From positions 1-64,000 of the forward strand of contig JABANP010000048.1 of assembly GCA_013115135.1 (NCBI GenBank): DNA of 64,000 bases, given 5' to 3'. The notes under the pieces are model-generated. The model was not told the origin of the DNA. It did no database searches and saw nothing but the letters and a program-made list of their open reading frames with translations. Below are positions 34,916-46,797 of the stretch, piece by piece. Numbering within the stretch: position 1 is the stretch's first letter; each line of letters starts with the position of its first letter. The DNA is from Perkinsus olseni (taxonomy: Eukaryota > Perkinsozoa > Perkinsida > Perkinsidae). The position numbers and the translations under genes were made by a program.

Positions 34916-36534
34916 ATGCGTTCTTTCTCTGACTACAACGACGGTTACTACTACGATGATGGCCCAGGGAGCCATCCCCACCGTCAGGCGAATTTCGGAC
35001 AGCACGATGACCGTGTGTCTTATGGAGAGGGTTGGGAGCTCGGATTATGGGCGGAGTTATTATGATGAAGAGTTTTCAGCATGGGATGGCAGCCGGTAAG
35101 TGGATGGAATTTAAATGTGGAAAAATAGCAGCTCCTTGTTTCGATCAAGGGACCTTTGGGTTATGAGCCCAACACGCTATCCACTGCGCCAAGCTGCTGA
35201 TGCATAGTTTGGGCAACTAGGGTTTGTAGCTCGTTTGTGTCAACTATTGGACTGTTAAGACCGGGTTAGCTCCGCCATCCAAGAAGCGTTCCGTCACCCC
35301 TATTTACTTTTGCTCGCAGGTCAGTTCACCAGCGTGGATGGCATAGCAGCAGTGAGGAATTTCGGCGCCCTGGAGAAGATTCTGATAGCGATCTTTCCGA
35401 TGGGCATGGTTTGCGGAAGCGCTGGAAGGACACCGACAACCCTGAATCTATGACCGTCGGCCAGATGGCGTCGCTGTATCTCATGCGCGAAGCCAAACGA
35501 CGTTATGAGCCTATTGAAGTAAGGCAGTGACTTCCAATGAAAGCCTTCTATCCGGGGGTCGACTCCTCGCTTGTGCATGCATGTATCCCTGCTTGACGAG
35601 ATGCGCTTACAAGTTCCTGATTGCGTGTGATTAGTGTCGGAGCTTTCTCAATGCCTCTATCTACCGGGATAAACCCCTGAGAGTTGAACAGCAGAATCCT
35701 CAGAGCCATTCCCATTGCCGCCCACTCTTTAGCCCTACACCCCGCTCGACTTTGATGTGCGAAAAACTCGGCGGCCTCGGAGCTGCAGTCGGAGTCCTTC
35801 TCCCTACATGCAGCGCCAAGTAAGCTGCCCAATAGGTCTGCCTCTCCGGGTCAAGCGATTCCCTCCGTCAGATCGACTCGATGTTTCGAGAGATCGACCG
35901 GACACTAGCTGAGAAGCGAGGGGAAACCAACTCTGACCATCGCAGCAGGTCCCGCTCACGGGAGCGTGAGCCAGTCTCAACAGAAGGGAAGGGTGAGTGG
36001 TTCAGCCTACACTTTTCTGGGGCGAAGTCAGCAAAATGCTTGTGACTCACAAGTTGTGACTGGCCTCAAACGCTCGAGCTGCGACGTCCTCGACTCACTT
36101 CTCACTCAGTAGGTAAAGGAGGTCATCATGAAGACTCGATGAATTGCCCACGTGAGCTCGGACACGGTCTCGAGGGAAAGCCCTTGCCAGGGTAAGGCCA
36201 CCATTCACTGGAACTGAGGATGGTATGCCTCTTTCTCAGCACTATGGAGGAGGCACGCCTACTGCTCGCCTCGAGCGTGGAGCCGGAGCAGACCCAGCCC
36301 CAGGTGGCTCGTCCCGATGACCCGTATGAATCAGTGAGTCCGACACGCCGAGACTCATTCTCAAGTTTCTTCTTTCCCTGCAGTTTCGTCAGCGTACGGC
36401 GACATCCTGGACGACGTTTTTGGCGGCCAAGCGATACGCTCGGCAGGAGCCGGGAGGGGAAGATCGCCTGAGGGGCCGCTGCAACCTGTGCGGTGACCCG
36501 GGCCACTACGCTCGGGATTGTCGAAGACGTTTAT
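34916..36534 (+). CDS. SR-like protein with a C-terminal CCHC zinc knuckle
   Basis: ATG 34916 starts a Tyr/Asp/Gly-rich segment (MRSFSDYNDGYYYDDG). After the 35096-35319 intron an exon encodes an acidic/basic stretch (EDSDSDLSDGHGLRKRWKD) and MTVGQMASLYLMREAKRRYE. A further exon has IDSMFREIDRTLAEKRG with an RS run (RSRSRSRERE). The last two exons join in phase at GTGAGT/CTGCAG and end with CNLCGDPGHYARDCRRRL, a canonical C-x2-C-x4-H-x4-C knuckle, with a stop at 36534. The combination suggests an RNA-binding splicing or processing factor, but I cannot name the family. A one-base frame change lies near 35035. Exon borders between 35525 and 36240 are only partly resolved. Confidence 0.6.
35121..35125 (-). 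terminator. RNA polymerase III terminator of the initiator tRNA
   Basis: TTTTT on the minus strand directly after the tRNA 3' end, the standard Pol III stop signal. Confidence 0.8.
35126..35198 (-). tRNA. Initiator tRNA-Met (CAU), antisense inside an intron
   Basis: A 73-base minus-strand cloverleaf. The acceptor stem AGCAGCT pairs with AGCTGCT, with A73 as discriminator. The D arm carries an A-box-like TGGCGCAGTGG. The anticodon arm is TTGGG-CTCATAA-CCCAA with CAT, and the T arm is CCTTG-ATCGAAA-CAAGG. Initiator features are visible: an A1-U72 pair, three consecutive G-C pairs in the anticodon stem, and AUCGAAA in the T loop instead of UUC. There is no tRNA intron. It lies wholly in the 224-base intron 35096-35319 of the zinc-knuckle gene, on the opposite strand. 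Confidence 0.95.
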
Positions 36535-36633
36535 AACCACAAGAAGCGTGTCGTGTTGCATCAATCCAGGGGGACCAGCCTTTCGGTCAGCGAGGGCCTC
36601 CCTTAGATTGTTGAACTCCAGTCTTGATCTTAA

Positions 36634-38638
36634 TGTCTAACTCGAACGCTGACTCTCTTACTGAGTGCGCCATGGCCACTCGTCGGGCAGGCCGACGTCT
36701 TGCTTCTACAAGCATAGTAAGCTCATTGGTTACACTGCTTCATACGGTCCTATTCGCTCATCTTCGATTACTCACCTCCAACACGGTTAAGAGTCCCCCT
36801 TGAGCATCGTATTTTTCGCTCAGGGCGAGCGTAATGCGATGCTGGCGGCGATTCGTTCCAATCTACTCGCCAAAAAGGAGGAGCTTTTGGCCGCGAATCG
36901 TACGGACATGGAAGCCGCCCAGAAGGACGTCGGTATGTCACTTCTCGTGTGCCTTCTCTCAATACAGTTTGAGTTCTTCAGCCGCTGGTAAGCTGTCCCC
37001 GACGCTGTACAAAAGGCTCGACCTTTCCGGCTCGAAGTGGAACAGCCTCATAGCCGGACTCGAGACTGTTATGTCCCTCAAGGACCCGCTGGGTGAGTCG
37101 ATCGCTCTCCTGCGGCCAAGAGAACGTACCATTGTCAGGCAAGGTCACCTACAGCCATGAGATGACGGAGGACGGTCTTCGCCTCTACCGTCTCACTTGT
37201 CCCATTGGTGTGGTGCTGGTCATCTTCGAAGCGAGGCCCGAAGCTGCTGTGAGTGACTTGCTCGAGCAGCTGATCGCACTCTTGTGGGACAGGTCCAAAT
37301 TGCTTCCCTCTGCATCAAGAGTGGCAACGCGCTGCTCCTGAAGGGCGGCTCCGAGGCTAAGAACTCCAATGCAGCCATTGTCGAAGCTATTCGTGAGGCC
37401 ATTGAACCCTTCGGCATGGCCGACGCGGTAGCGCGATGCTGGGTCACGAGATACCATTGGTATGGTAGGAGATCAGGTTCAATCCATAGACAGTCGGAGT
37501 GCTGTGGACGAGCTCCTCAGAATGGACGAGTATATCGACGTTGTGGTTCCCAGAGGCTCCAATAGTCTTGTCAAGTAGCTGTTGCTCGTGGTTTTATACT
37601 ACTCTGAAGCTGGTGACTACAACAGGTACATCAAGAGCCACACCTCCATTCCAGTGCTGGGCCATGCTGATGGTAGAGGGTCCCTCTCGATCATCAGGAA
37701 TAGCGACTCTTCGGTAGGTATATGCCATACCTACATCCACTCTAAGGCCGACCCCGACATGGCCATCAAGGTCACCGTGGACGCCAAGACGCAGTACCCT
37801 GCCGTCTGTAACGCCACTGAGACGGTAAGTCCAGCTGAAGTCGGGCAGGGCTCAGCTGTTCCTCTGGTAGATCCTCGTCGACCAAGCCATTGCCGACAGC
37901 TTCATTCCTCGTCTATTTGGTAGTCTTCGCGGGAGAAGGGGGTGGTAAGTAGATCATCCGGGAGCGCAGTCATGAAAGATTTCAACGTTATAGACCGTGC
38001 ATGGCGATTCGACCGTCCTGAAGATCCTGGGCGGTGCGAGAGAGGGCCTCGTCGAAGCCCGTGGCAATGACTTCGACACGGAGTGGTGCTCTCTGGTAGG
38101 CAGCACACATCACTGCTTTGGGGATTCCATACCCCGTCCGCTGCCTCAGGAGTGCAGCATGCACGTCGTGCCGAGCCTCGATGCTGCTGTGGACCACATC
38201 AACGTCCACGGGTCTCACCACACGGATTGTAGGAGAGCATGCATGAAGCCATTGAACGCTACGACTGGCTGTGCAGGTATCATAACCGGCGATCCGGAGG
38301 CGGCAGACGAGTTTATGAGGAAGGTGGACTCAGCTGGGGTCTACTGGAATGCTTCCACCAGATTTGCCGACGGGTTCCGTTATGGATTCGGCGCGGAAGT
38401 CGGCGTTAGTAAGTGACGATCATCTGCTGTCTTCCCCGCTCATCTCCTTGAAGGTACGAACCGCATCCACGCTCGAGGCCCCATGGGGCTAGAGGGTCTG
38501 ACCATCTGCAAGTACCGACTCTACGGCAATGGTCATACTGTGACGGATTATGGCGACAAGCTGCTGCCTCCGTCAGAGGAGCCTCTCCCGGGCAAGGACG
38601 AGACTGAGCTGAGGGAAATGTATCATCAGCAAAACTGA
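36634..38638 (+). CDS. proA: Gamma-glutamyl phosphate reductase
   Basis: Reduces gamma-glutamyl phosphate to glutamate semialdehyde with NADPH, the second step of proline synthesis. ATG 36634 ([18 protein letters not shown]) is followed by an intron and the exon [30 protein letters not shown]. Later blocks include [18 protein letters not shown], the [16 protein letters not shown] nucleotide-binding start, [39 protein letters not shown] with the catalytic Cys, [39 protein letters not shown] and [11 protein letters not shown]. Every family motif is present, so the enzyme should be active. It is a stand-alone reductase: no glutamate-5-kinase domain precedes it, unlike the plant and animal fusion P5CS. 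About nine short introns interrupt it. Stop is at 38638. Confidence 0.93.
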
Positions 38639-38752
38639 GTGGTGATTCTCTCGGTGTTATTATCTTACTGTTTCTGTCACAACATCGCTGTTATTGCGCA
38701 GCTGTTAGTGGGGGGCTGTGGTACGGTTGGCTGGGCAGCTTCGCTTCACGAA

Positions 38753-40402
38753 ATGCTGCGATTACCTCACCCACGCCTGAGCACCCTCGTCCGAACTATC
38801 CCGACCTCGATAGCTTTCATCAGCTCAGCCGAGAAGGCGAGGGAGGTTGCCTCGGCGCTGGGGAAGGAGGAAGTTATCGGTGTGGACTGCGAGGGGGTCA
38901 TGCTCGGCAGATTCGGTCAGCTGTGTACCATACAGATCGCAACCGAGCGCGGCGATACGTAAGTCAGTAGGTTGAGAGTGGCAGCACGCGGGCTCGCAGG
39001 TTCATGTTCGATGCCTGCCGCGACGGTGTTGCCCAAGCGCTGGCTCCCCTTCTGTCGAACTCATCGGTGCTCAAGGTCTTCCATGACTGCCGAGAAGACT
39101 CCAGTGCCCTCTATCACCAGCATGGGATAACTTTAGAATGTGTATTCGACACGCAGGCCACTATGCTTGTGGGGGACCGCACAGACCATCAGACCAGCTA
39201 CTGGGAGCTGGTTCGGCAACTTCTCTTCGACGCCGAGGAGGTACGTCGCTCCCCCTCATTGTCTCCTGTTCTACGCGGCGTTTGGGTGTGCATTAGACGC
39301 GCTTCGAGCGTTCTGCAATAACAGCTGCCTGAGTATGATCTCACAGTCTTCGACCGCTCAGGAACCATCCGATGGGACCCTCGGGGATGACCCGAAGTTC
39401 AAGGCACTCATGGCGGAGGACCCCGAACTTTGGCGACGGCGGCCGCTGCCGCAAGACATTGTCAAGTGAGGAAGCATCTCCGTAACCGCTCGGTTGCTGA
39501 TGGCTGGATGAGGTCAGTTACGCTCTCTCTGGTTGCCTTCACCTCATACCGCTGTATCATGCCATCCAAACCAAATACTTGACCTCAGCGGAAGCCATGA
39601 CCGATGCCATCGGATACTCTGATCATTGGGTGGGTTAGACGCTAGGTTGCCTGTGACCCTTGCCCTCGCTCGGCAGGTTTCCTACCGGCACTTGAACCCT
39701 CAGCTCAAGTCGGCCGCCGACGTTATAAAGCCTCCTGCGGAGGGGGTAAATCGTCAGTCGTACGGCAGGAAAGCTGCAGGCTATGCTCGCATCCCGCACC
39801 CCCACAGGTAAGTCCCTGTCAGTCCTTTCAGTCTTCTCGATCGTCGGTTTGGTTGTCGTATGACTATGACGGAAGCTGCCGCGATGCAGGTGAACTATTC
39901 TGGAAGCTGAACGCCGCCCCTCGAGTCGGGTTCACAACAAACCCTCGACCTCTACAACGGTTCCGCGATGTGGCGATCGGGGATATTGTTGATGTTTGTG
40001 TGTCCAAGGTCAGCTGGAATGGCAGGTGAATTTCCGATGAACCCGAGACGCCCTAACGCTCGGGAGGTTCTCTGGTACAGGTTCTTGTATCTGGACCGGT
40101 ACGACCATGACTACAGCTATTACGATCGCAGTCTGCGGCCTCGCAACGACAAAGTTGGGACTGCTTCCCAGGAGTAATGGACGAAAATGTGTTGAAGTCG
40201 CGAAGAAGGTGGTTACGTTAGCGGCAGATACATTCACCAATCCCCGGCGTATTTTCAAGAGTCAGCAGACACGGACCCTCTCCTGCGAGTGTGCTTGCCT
40301 GGTGATGGCGACTACGACTCTGATGGTGAGGATGTTGATCATGAACCACGTTGTTTCACACGTTTCTGACCAGAGGCACTCGCTTGGTGTTGGTTTCATA
40401 AT
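38753..40402 (+). CDS. EXD1-like 3'-5' exonuclease domain protein with a C-terminal S1-like segment
   Basis: ATG 38753 leads to a DEDD-type nuclease. Motif I is VIGVDCEGVMLGRFGQLCTIQI (Asp, Glu) at about 38870-38940. Motif II is LKVFHDCREDSSALYHQHG (Asp) at about 39070-39125, followed by VFDTQATMLVG. Motif III would be YALSGCLHLIPLYHAI near 39510-39550, where the usual Asp is replaced by Gly-Cys, so activity is uncertain. Later exons give NRQSYGRKAAGYARIPHPH and FRDVAIGDIVDVCVSKVSWNG followed by FLYLDRYDHDYSYYD, which reads like an S1/OB fold (G-x-I/V-x-x-V...D/NG...L). An acidic exon ending RCFTRF with a stop at 40402 may be the true end; an earlier stop at 40177 is the alternative. Confidence 0.7.
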
Positions 40403-40828
40403 TCCGAGCTCATCGGAAGGACGCCGCTTCTTTGGATGAGTTCAACCAGCCTCCGATAGAAGGCAAAATCACAAAATCCCAACACAAGCGATGCAAGGCA
40501 AAGAAAAATAGTCATCATAGAAAATGTTCCGTGTGGTATACGAGGAGGATATCGGTGGCGCCCTACTACGGCAATAACTGATCATAACCTGCGACTGCCA
40601 GCATTACACTCGGATGGGGGCAGTGTCCCAACTCACCATGCATGCTCCATAGAAAGCCGCTTCGATAAATTGAGGACTCGCGTTCGATACAGGCCAATAA
40701 CCCGAGCACTCGTTTGGTGACTGCAGCTGCAGAGTTGGAGTTCAACACTCGCTGTCACCGAGCCGCAAACCCTGAATGCACACAGGGCCCATTGAACGGT
40801 CTGACACCAACGCATTGGATCACCTTAA
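40403..40828. other. Intergenic region between convergent genes
   Basis: No frame with coding character, and no tRNA despite a CGTTCGATAC word near 40682. It lies between the plus-strand exonuclease gene and the minus-strand paralogue pair. Confidence 0.5.
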
Positions 40829-41968
40829 TTAGTAGTCAAGACATACAACACACTCCTCCCCTTTTTGTTTCATGTGCATCATAACCAACGACCCACATGG
40901 ACTTAAGCTGAGGGTTCCCGACCAACCATGAAGCCGAATTCTCGACAACTGTTCCGTTCTCAAGCCTCCCTCAGTGACTAGTCGAAGTAGAGTGAGTTCC
41001 TGGCACTTCCTACGATCTGGACTGGGGGCGAAATCTGCCAGCAGAGCTACATCGGGGGTGATCAAATGCACTTCGACATAGCGGGAGTAAACCAGTGGCC
41101 ACGTTGGTAGCCGGATCCAGGAAGAACCCTCGTCTAAGATGTTGATCTCAGACACGTGGAAATTATCGTCACTTTCGTCCTCTTCCACAGGACTTTCCAC
41201 GAGGGGATACCGATCTTGGGTGATGGCTGCAATCCTCGAGCTTGCCGTCTGGTTTCCGAATGATACTGAAGTCAAGGGCGATTCCCTTCAGTGTGGCACA
41301 TTCCTGGACCTCGAGGTCGACCCGAGTCAACCTATTGAACTCAGTAGCCTTCTGATCGTAGTTGGCTAATCCCACATAGAAGCAGTCCTCTAACAGAACT
41401 AACTTATCCACAACGCTTGTATCAACATCTTCGTGGCCACCGATACCTCGTTCAGAGAGGCAGGCACCCAGCAGGCCTTCTGAATCATCGTCATCATCAT
41501 AGAGCAGCAAATGACCGCATCCAGACATGTCACAAACGTCGAGCTGATAGTGCAATTTTGTGAGCGGGTCGGCGATGGCGGAGTGATGGTTAAGCGCGTT
41601 CTTTCGCCACCATTCGTCATCCGGCCGTTTTGGCTTCGGAGGGGCCTTCAAGGATAGCCCAACCGGGTCCCGGCGCCCAATGTACTGGCATATCATATAG
41701 GTTATATCGAGGACACCTTTCCAATCGGGAGGGATTGAGCTGTCCACAGCCGCTAGGTCGATCGCGAGGTTCGATAATCCGCGAGGCATGCCGGAGCAAT
41801 GCGGAACTGTGATTAACCGATACTTAGAAGCACGAATCACTACAGTATGTGATCCACAGTTCTCTGACGGAACTCGTGCGCAACATATGTATAGCAAGAT
41901 AAAATCTCGAAGGACTCCACCCAGAACCGAGCGTACGTGGGCACCGAAGGAAAAATGAGGATGAAACT
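40829..41968 (-). CDS. Member A of a tandem pair of an unrecognised protein family
   Basis: I do not recognise the family. The main frame (from about 41968 to 41169) has GMPRGLSNLAIDLAAVDSS, CQYIGRRDPVGLSLKAPPKP, DEWWRKNALNHH, ADPLTKLHYQLDV and LEDCFYVGLANYDQ, then FSIIRKPDGKLEDC. After a one-base frame change near 41235, a second frame ends in LSLSPCGSLVMMHMKQKG and stops at 40829. Repeated beta-strand-like blocks with SP-G-L loops suggest a WD40/beta-propeller-like C-terminal half. The ATG is not certain: one in the same area is near 41968. The downstream neighbour on this strand is a clear paralogue. Confidence 0.5.
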
Positions 41969-42417
41969 TCCTTCCGCACCATCACCATCGCCTTCAATTA
42001 CTTCTCTCATGACGAACTGACCGGCGCTCGTCGGTCCCGCTTATCAAGTTTCGACCATTCACGATTAAAGTTGAATCGTGAACGGTCGAAACCGGACCGA
42101 CCGACTGAGTTGAATCATTCAAGCATTTAACGAGTTTAGCCGGCCCGGGGTCGCCCCTCGCCGTAGCCCCCATCAAGAGCGCTCAACTAAAACAGCACTG
42201 AACTGGGAGGAAAAAGGACACAAGAGTAACACTTCTGCTCGCAAATCTGGAACAAACCGGGACGAGTAAAACTATCGGATAAATGTACATCTATCAAAGT
42301 AGCACATCGGCCGCCAACCTGTAGGATCGTGAAAATATATTAACCCTTCTGAAGTTGGTGAGTGGAACGATGGATTTTTGGCAGTGTGGGGATATTATAT
42401 GATTCACAGCAAGCCTT

Positions 42418-43442
42418 TCACTGATATAACACTCTGATGAGGCTACCCTTAGACCCGAGCAAAAACCTTCCCGAAGGGCTCATCTCGTAGCACTCGAAAG
42501 GGTAGGGTGTAGGCCACCTTAGCACAGGAGTTCTCTTGATGACGCCAGCACCAATGTAAAGCAGAGAAAGCTCACGTTGCCAGCCCATAGAGGACTCCGG
42601 GGCAAGGAATCGACTCGGAGAGCAAAAGTCGGTCAGCAGTGATGAACCTCGGTTTGCAGCGGCCCCATTGAGGGTCGACAGGGAGAGTCCGTCTTGATAC
42701 CACTCCATCACCATCGAAGTCCAAAATGTGCATACAGTATGTCAAATTATCCCCCGGCCGACCATCTGATCCGTCAAAATGCACAGCGGAGATCAACGCC
42801 CTGAAACTTCCGTCGTCTTTCCGGAGGATATCAAAGTGGTAGCCTGCTTGGCCAGTGACGCAGAGCACACGAGGCCGCTCCTCACCGGAATCCAGTACAA
42901 GAACGGCCGTGTATTGACGATCTGATCGCCGCACCGCCGCAACAAAGGTGGACTGCCCGATCACAACCACGTTGTCGAGGAAACCTTCAGCAGGCGAGAG
43001 AGCTCCCGCTCCCAAATTACGGGATAGGGGAATGACCTCGAGTCGGAGATCCATGAGCTCCATCGTGCACGAGAAGCTCGCGGCGGCCCACTGGTAGCTC
43101 GTACACTCGTTTAGTCAGCGGCGATGCAGCCGTGCAGGAACCGCCTCCCCAGTACTTGAAGGCGTGGTCGGCCCACCAAGCGTCCTCAGAGCATCTCCAT
43201 GCCCTAGGCTCTCCAGGGAGTGATAGACCGACAGGCTCTCTTCGTCCCAAAAACTCGTAGACCTGATACTTCAGGTCCGTTACAGCCCGGTCGCTTGATG
43301 AGCACGTCCGATCGAGGGCTTCGAGGTCGATGAGGAGATTGTCGACGCCTCGGGGCATTGCAATTAAAGGTTGAAACTGGAGGTCGCGATAAATGTCACC
43401 AATTGGCAGGCATCCGTGGAACACGAGCTTCATGTCAGCCAT
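42418..43442 (-). CDS. Member B of the tandem pair of an unrecognised protein family
   Basis: ATG 43442 opens MADMKLVFHGCLPIGDIYRD. It then aligns block by block with member A: AMPRGVDNLLIDLEALD, YEFLGRREPVGLSLPGEP, DAWWADHAFKYWGG, ASPLTKRVYELPV, VIGQSTFVAAVRRSDRQ, FDILRKDDGSF, and an end reading YEMSPSGRFLLGSKGSLIRVLYQ. Frame changes near 43070 and 42700 break it by one base each. Stop is at 42418. The WW pair and the GRR-PVGLSL motif are the most conserved signatures between A and B. A propeller-like scaffold is possible; no catalytic motif is seen. Confidence 0.55.
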
Positions 43443-43851
43443 TATAAAGCGAACATTTAGTGGAAAATTGAGGACCTTCGAGCACTACGCTGCCAAGATC
43501 CAGCACATGGCCTCGTCACACGACGCCAGGAGCTCTACGACCAGGTGGGGCGCAGCAGGACCGGTCATTTCTGCCGAACCATAACTCGGGATCACTGCAT
43601 TGGATCATCACAAAAGGCAAGCATGCTCATGCCACGATCACGACGCTGCGCCCCAACTCAAACATAGAAATAGGATACGATTGCTTAGTAAGAGATGTTG
43701 AACAATCGACTGAGCCTGACAAAAGTGCCCACCTTCAAGCTCCATGTGGCCACGCTAGCGTAGGAGATAATTCAACAGGGGATCTTCGAACGTCCAACAC
43801 AATGATGACCATAAACACATTGAAACCAAAGTTATAGTCGAGGAAGCAACA
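43443..43851. other. Short intergenic region
   Basis: No supported gene. It would hold the promoter of member B and the 3' end of the neighbouring minus-strand gene. Confidence 0.45.
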
Positions 43852-46380
43852 CTACCATGCGGCGAAGCAAGACTTGACAGCCTCCATCGCCTCGGGGCTG
43901 ATCACTCGGACCTCTCCTGTCTCACTGAATGATGGCGCCCTGACAGCCTCCGAGCACTCCTCGGGCGCTGCGGCTTCAGCCTTCTTCGTAACATGCTGCC
44001 GTTTACTCGAAGCCTCGTCCAACAGGGGATAATCCGGCTGCATGAATTCCAGCAACTTAGCGACTGTACCATCTCTTTCCCTTCATCCTAAACATCTCGG
44101 CATTCTTCGCTGGGCGAGACGGTTCCCTCCTTGTCGAGTTCACTGTGATCCAACCAGTGGGCGAAATCAACTTTCGAGCTCTGTTTGTAGAGGTTGATAG
44201 TATGACGCGCATTCATCTTCGTCCGATGGCCGTCATCGGCGACTCCATTGAAGTCGAACGCCTCCTCACCTTCGATCCAGTCGCAGTTCACGCCTGAAGT
44301 GGCGCGAAGTTCTCCACAGCACGGTGAGCACGATGGACCGTCTCCCCTCACCTGTAGCGGAGAAATTGGGGACAAACGCAAACCAATTATTTTGGGGCGC
44401 TGCAGTCCAGACTAGAACGCAGCCCTCAGCGAGCAGCCCGAGGAACATGCTGCCACCTCTGGAAGGGACCCACTGAGACAGCCACATCGCAGACTAGAAA
44501 CTATCGAGGCGGAGGATACCTGTACTCTGACCAAGGGAGTGTTCAGCTTGCTTGTGTTCCACTTGTACAAACAATCGTCCGCATTCGCACAGCTCCTCCG
44601 CCCCGCCCCCGGACGGCTTCATGCCATTCCTGAGCAGGTCGATCACCTAAGCAGGGCTCGTCTTGAACCACCAGAGTGACGGTCCGCTCGACCCAGCCTT
44701 GAACGCGGAGGGGAAAGCACAGCGTGCGGGCCCTCGATACGACCACCAACGCAGCAGTCCACAACTCGGCGAGCTGTGCCCTCCCTTCGTACCTGCAAAG
44801 TCCCCTGGCCTCCTCTAGAATGCCCAGCACACAACAACAGCCATCCGGGCTGACCTGACAGAGGGGCAGAGACATACTCACGACTGAGCACTTGGCGCAC
44901 TCACCGCTGCCAGGGAGGCTTCGGGAGGGATCGAAACCAGTCCAACACATGGACTCGAGAGAATCGCGGAGCTCCTGGACCAGTTCCAGCTGAGGAAAGA
45001 ATCTCCGGGAGAACAACAGACAATCCATACCGCCCGAATCAGTCGCACTACAGCTTTCATTCCACTGACAGGACAAATACGGCGCGACACTTCAGCTCGT
45101 TGCGTTGTAGCTCACAGAGCTCCGACGCGTTTGTCAAGCTCGCGTGCGCCGTCGAGTGGTAGCAGCGACCCCTCTGCCGTCTTACGGTCCACTCGTACGT
45201 ATCAGCGTCCGAGCCATAGTCCGACGCGGGCGACGCTGGTGATACCCGAGAGGCCACAGGAACTGCTTGGAAGACCGATATGACCTCGACTTGCTGTACC
45301 AAGACCTGAGACGGGGAACCAAGCCATTTCAAAGACCCCAATCCCGCCCCTACCCACCAGCCACGCCGACTGCCCATCCTGCGCCTGTGCTCCGAGACAT
45401 GCTACCCTTTCCACCGGCCCGTACGCGGGTACCATGTGCGCCTTCGCCAGTGTCTCAGTTTTGCCATCCGGAATTGAGACCGACAGCGAAAAGCCGGATC
45501 GACACTTTCGATGAGCTCTTCTGTCCTTGCAAGGTAGCGCATGCGTGTGTTGGCAGTGCTGAGCGAATCGAAGATGGACCAGGGAAGACCCGCGCTCAGA
45601 GGGAATCTCCAACCCCGACTACCGTCGGCCTCCTTGGCTGCCACGACTGATGCCTGCCATTTGCAGCGTCGGTCGCACGAGAGTGTCGAGAAGTCGATCC
45701 TCGGACCGGACTCAACATCCTCCGTAAGTTCTATTGGATCGAAATCATCGCCAAGTGTTAGGCGAAAACGGAGGATACGAGGCACCTGAACCCATTGGAA
45801 ATTCTCCCAAATATTGAACGACGATGGCCTTAGCAACTACCACACAGCAGCGAACGCCAAGGGGACCCGCCTTACTTCGCCATCTGCCGGTATGCCCAGA
45901 GCTGTTAAAAAATGACCGTGGCCGTTTCCAACCAGTTCAATGGAGGCCATCTTCGGGTACTCAGCAGCGACCGCACACTTCTCAGTGACTGGATTGATGA
46001 TGACCAGGAACGTGTCGGCCACGGCCAGGATGCAGTCGTGTAACCACCACACAGCAAGCCAGGCCTGGTCCCGACTGTTCTGGATGAGCGGCAGAGCCCA
46101 GACCATGATGTTGGACCGAAGGTCGTAGAGACGAAGGCAGCCAGTGTTGGTGATGGCCGCCAAGTAGAGACCTCGAGGGTCGGTGGACAGGACGATGAAC
46201 CTACGATAGACATCGTGTGGCCTCGGCGATCGTCTGTGGGCACTACCACTCATCCTCTGGAGGCACAAGCAATCCTGTCTGTGTTGTTGGTAGCAACCGG
46301 CGCAGCTGAGAGGCTGAGTTGCCGAAGGTGTGGTAGCTCATACTCGCTATCCGCAGCTCTGTGTCGAAGTCTACGTCCAT
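43852..46380 (-). CDS. Large beta-propeller-like protein of unknown family
   Basis: ATG 46380 (MDVDFDTELRIASMSYHTFG) continues through an intron whose splice (GTAGTG...ATCGTAG) restores one frame: PPEDEW then FIVLSTDPRGLYLAAITNTGCLRLYDL. This is a WD40-like blade start, followed by WLAVWWLHDCILAVADTFLVI. Later exons have ENFQWVQVPRILRFRL, VSPDGCCCVLGILEEARGL, CDWIEGEEAFDFNG and a final acidic exon ending VKSCFAAW with a stop at 43852. Two SPDG-type loops and WW repeats resemble the N-terminal propellers of large trafficking proteins of the NBAS/Sec39 sort, but the match is too weak to name. The last exon (44055-43852) could be a separate small gene, because I could not find a join in phase. 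Confidence 0.45.
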
Positions 46381-46797
46381 GGGTCACTCAAAACATACTG
46401 AAGACGGCCTTCAGTGCTACTGACCACGACCGTCCGACTGCCACGCGCTTCTAAAGCATGATGGTTGCCAAGCCAGAATACTCTTCCCAGTCATGAGGTC
46501 TCCCAAAGGAAAGCATCCGAGAGACTTCACGCTTTGGCCGAGTAACGAGAGCGGATACCAGGAAGTTCCGCACAGTGACTGCCCCCAAGAACCGCCTCCA
46601 CCACTCCCTTCACCCATACTGCACAACACGCCATACGCTGGATCACGAAAAAAGCGGCATGCACAGCCAGCACCAGTCAACCTCAAAACTCTTATTAAGT
46701 CGAACGAGACGCCCATGCTCGCCCAGGCTGGGCCGACAGGCTAAATTCAGGCGACTGAATTCCCTACAGCATAGCGATTGTGACTCTACGACGGACC

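Noticed and set aside
40630..40760. Possible tRNA near a CGTTCGATAC word
   Set aside because: No acceptor stem or anticodon arm can be built around it.
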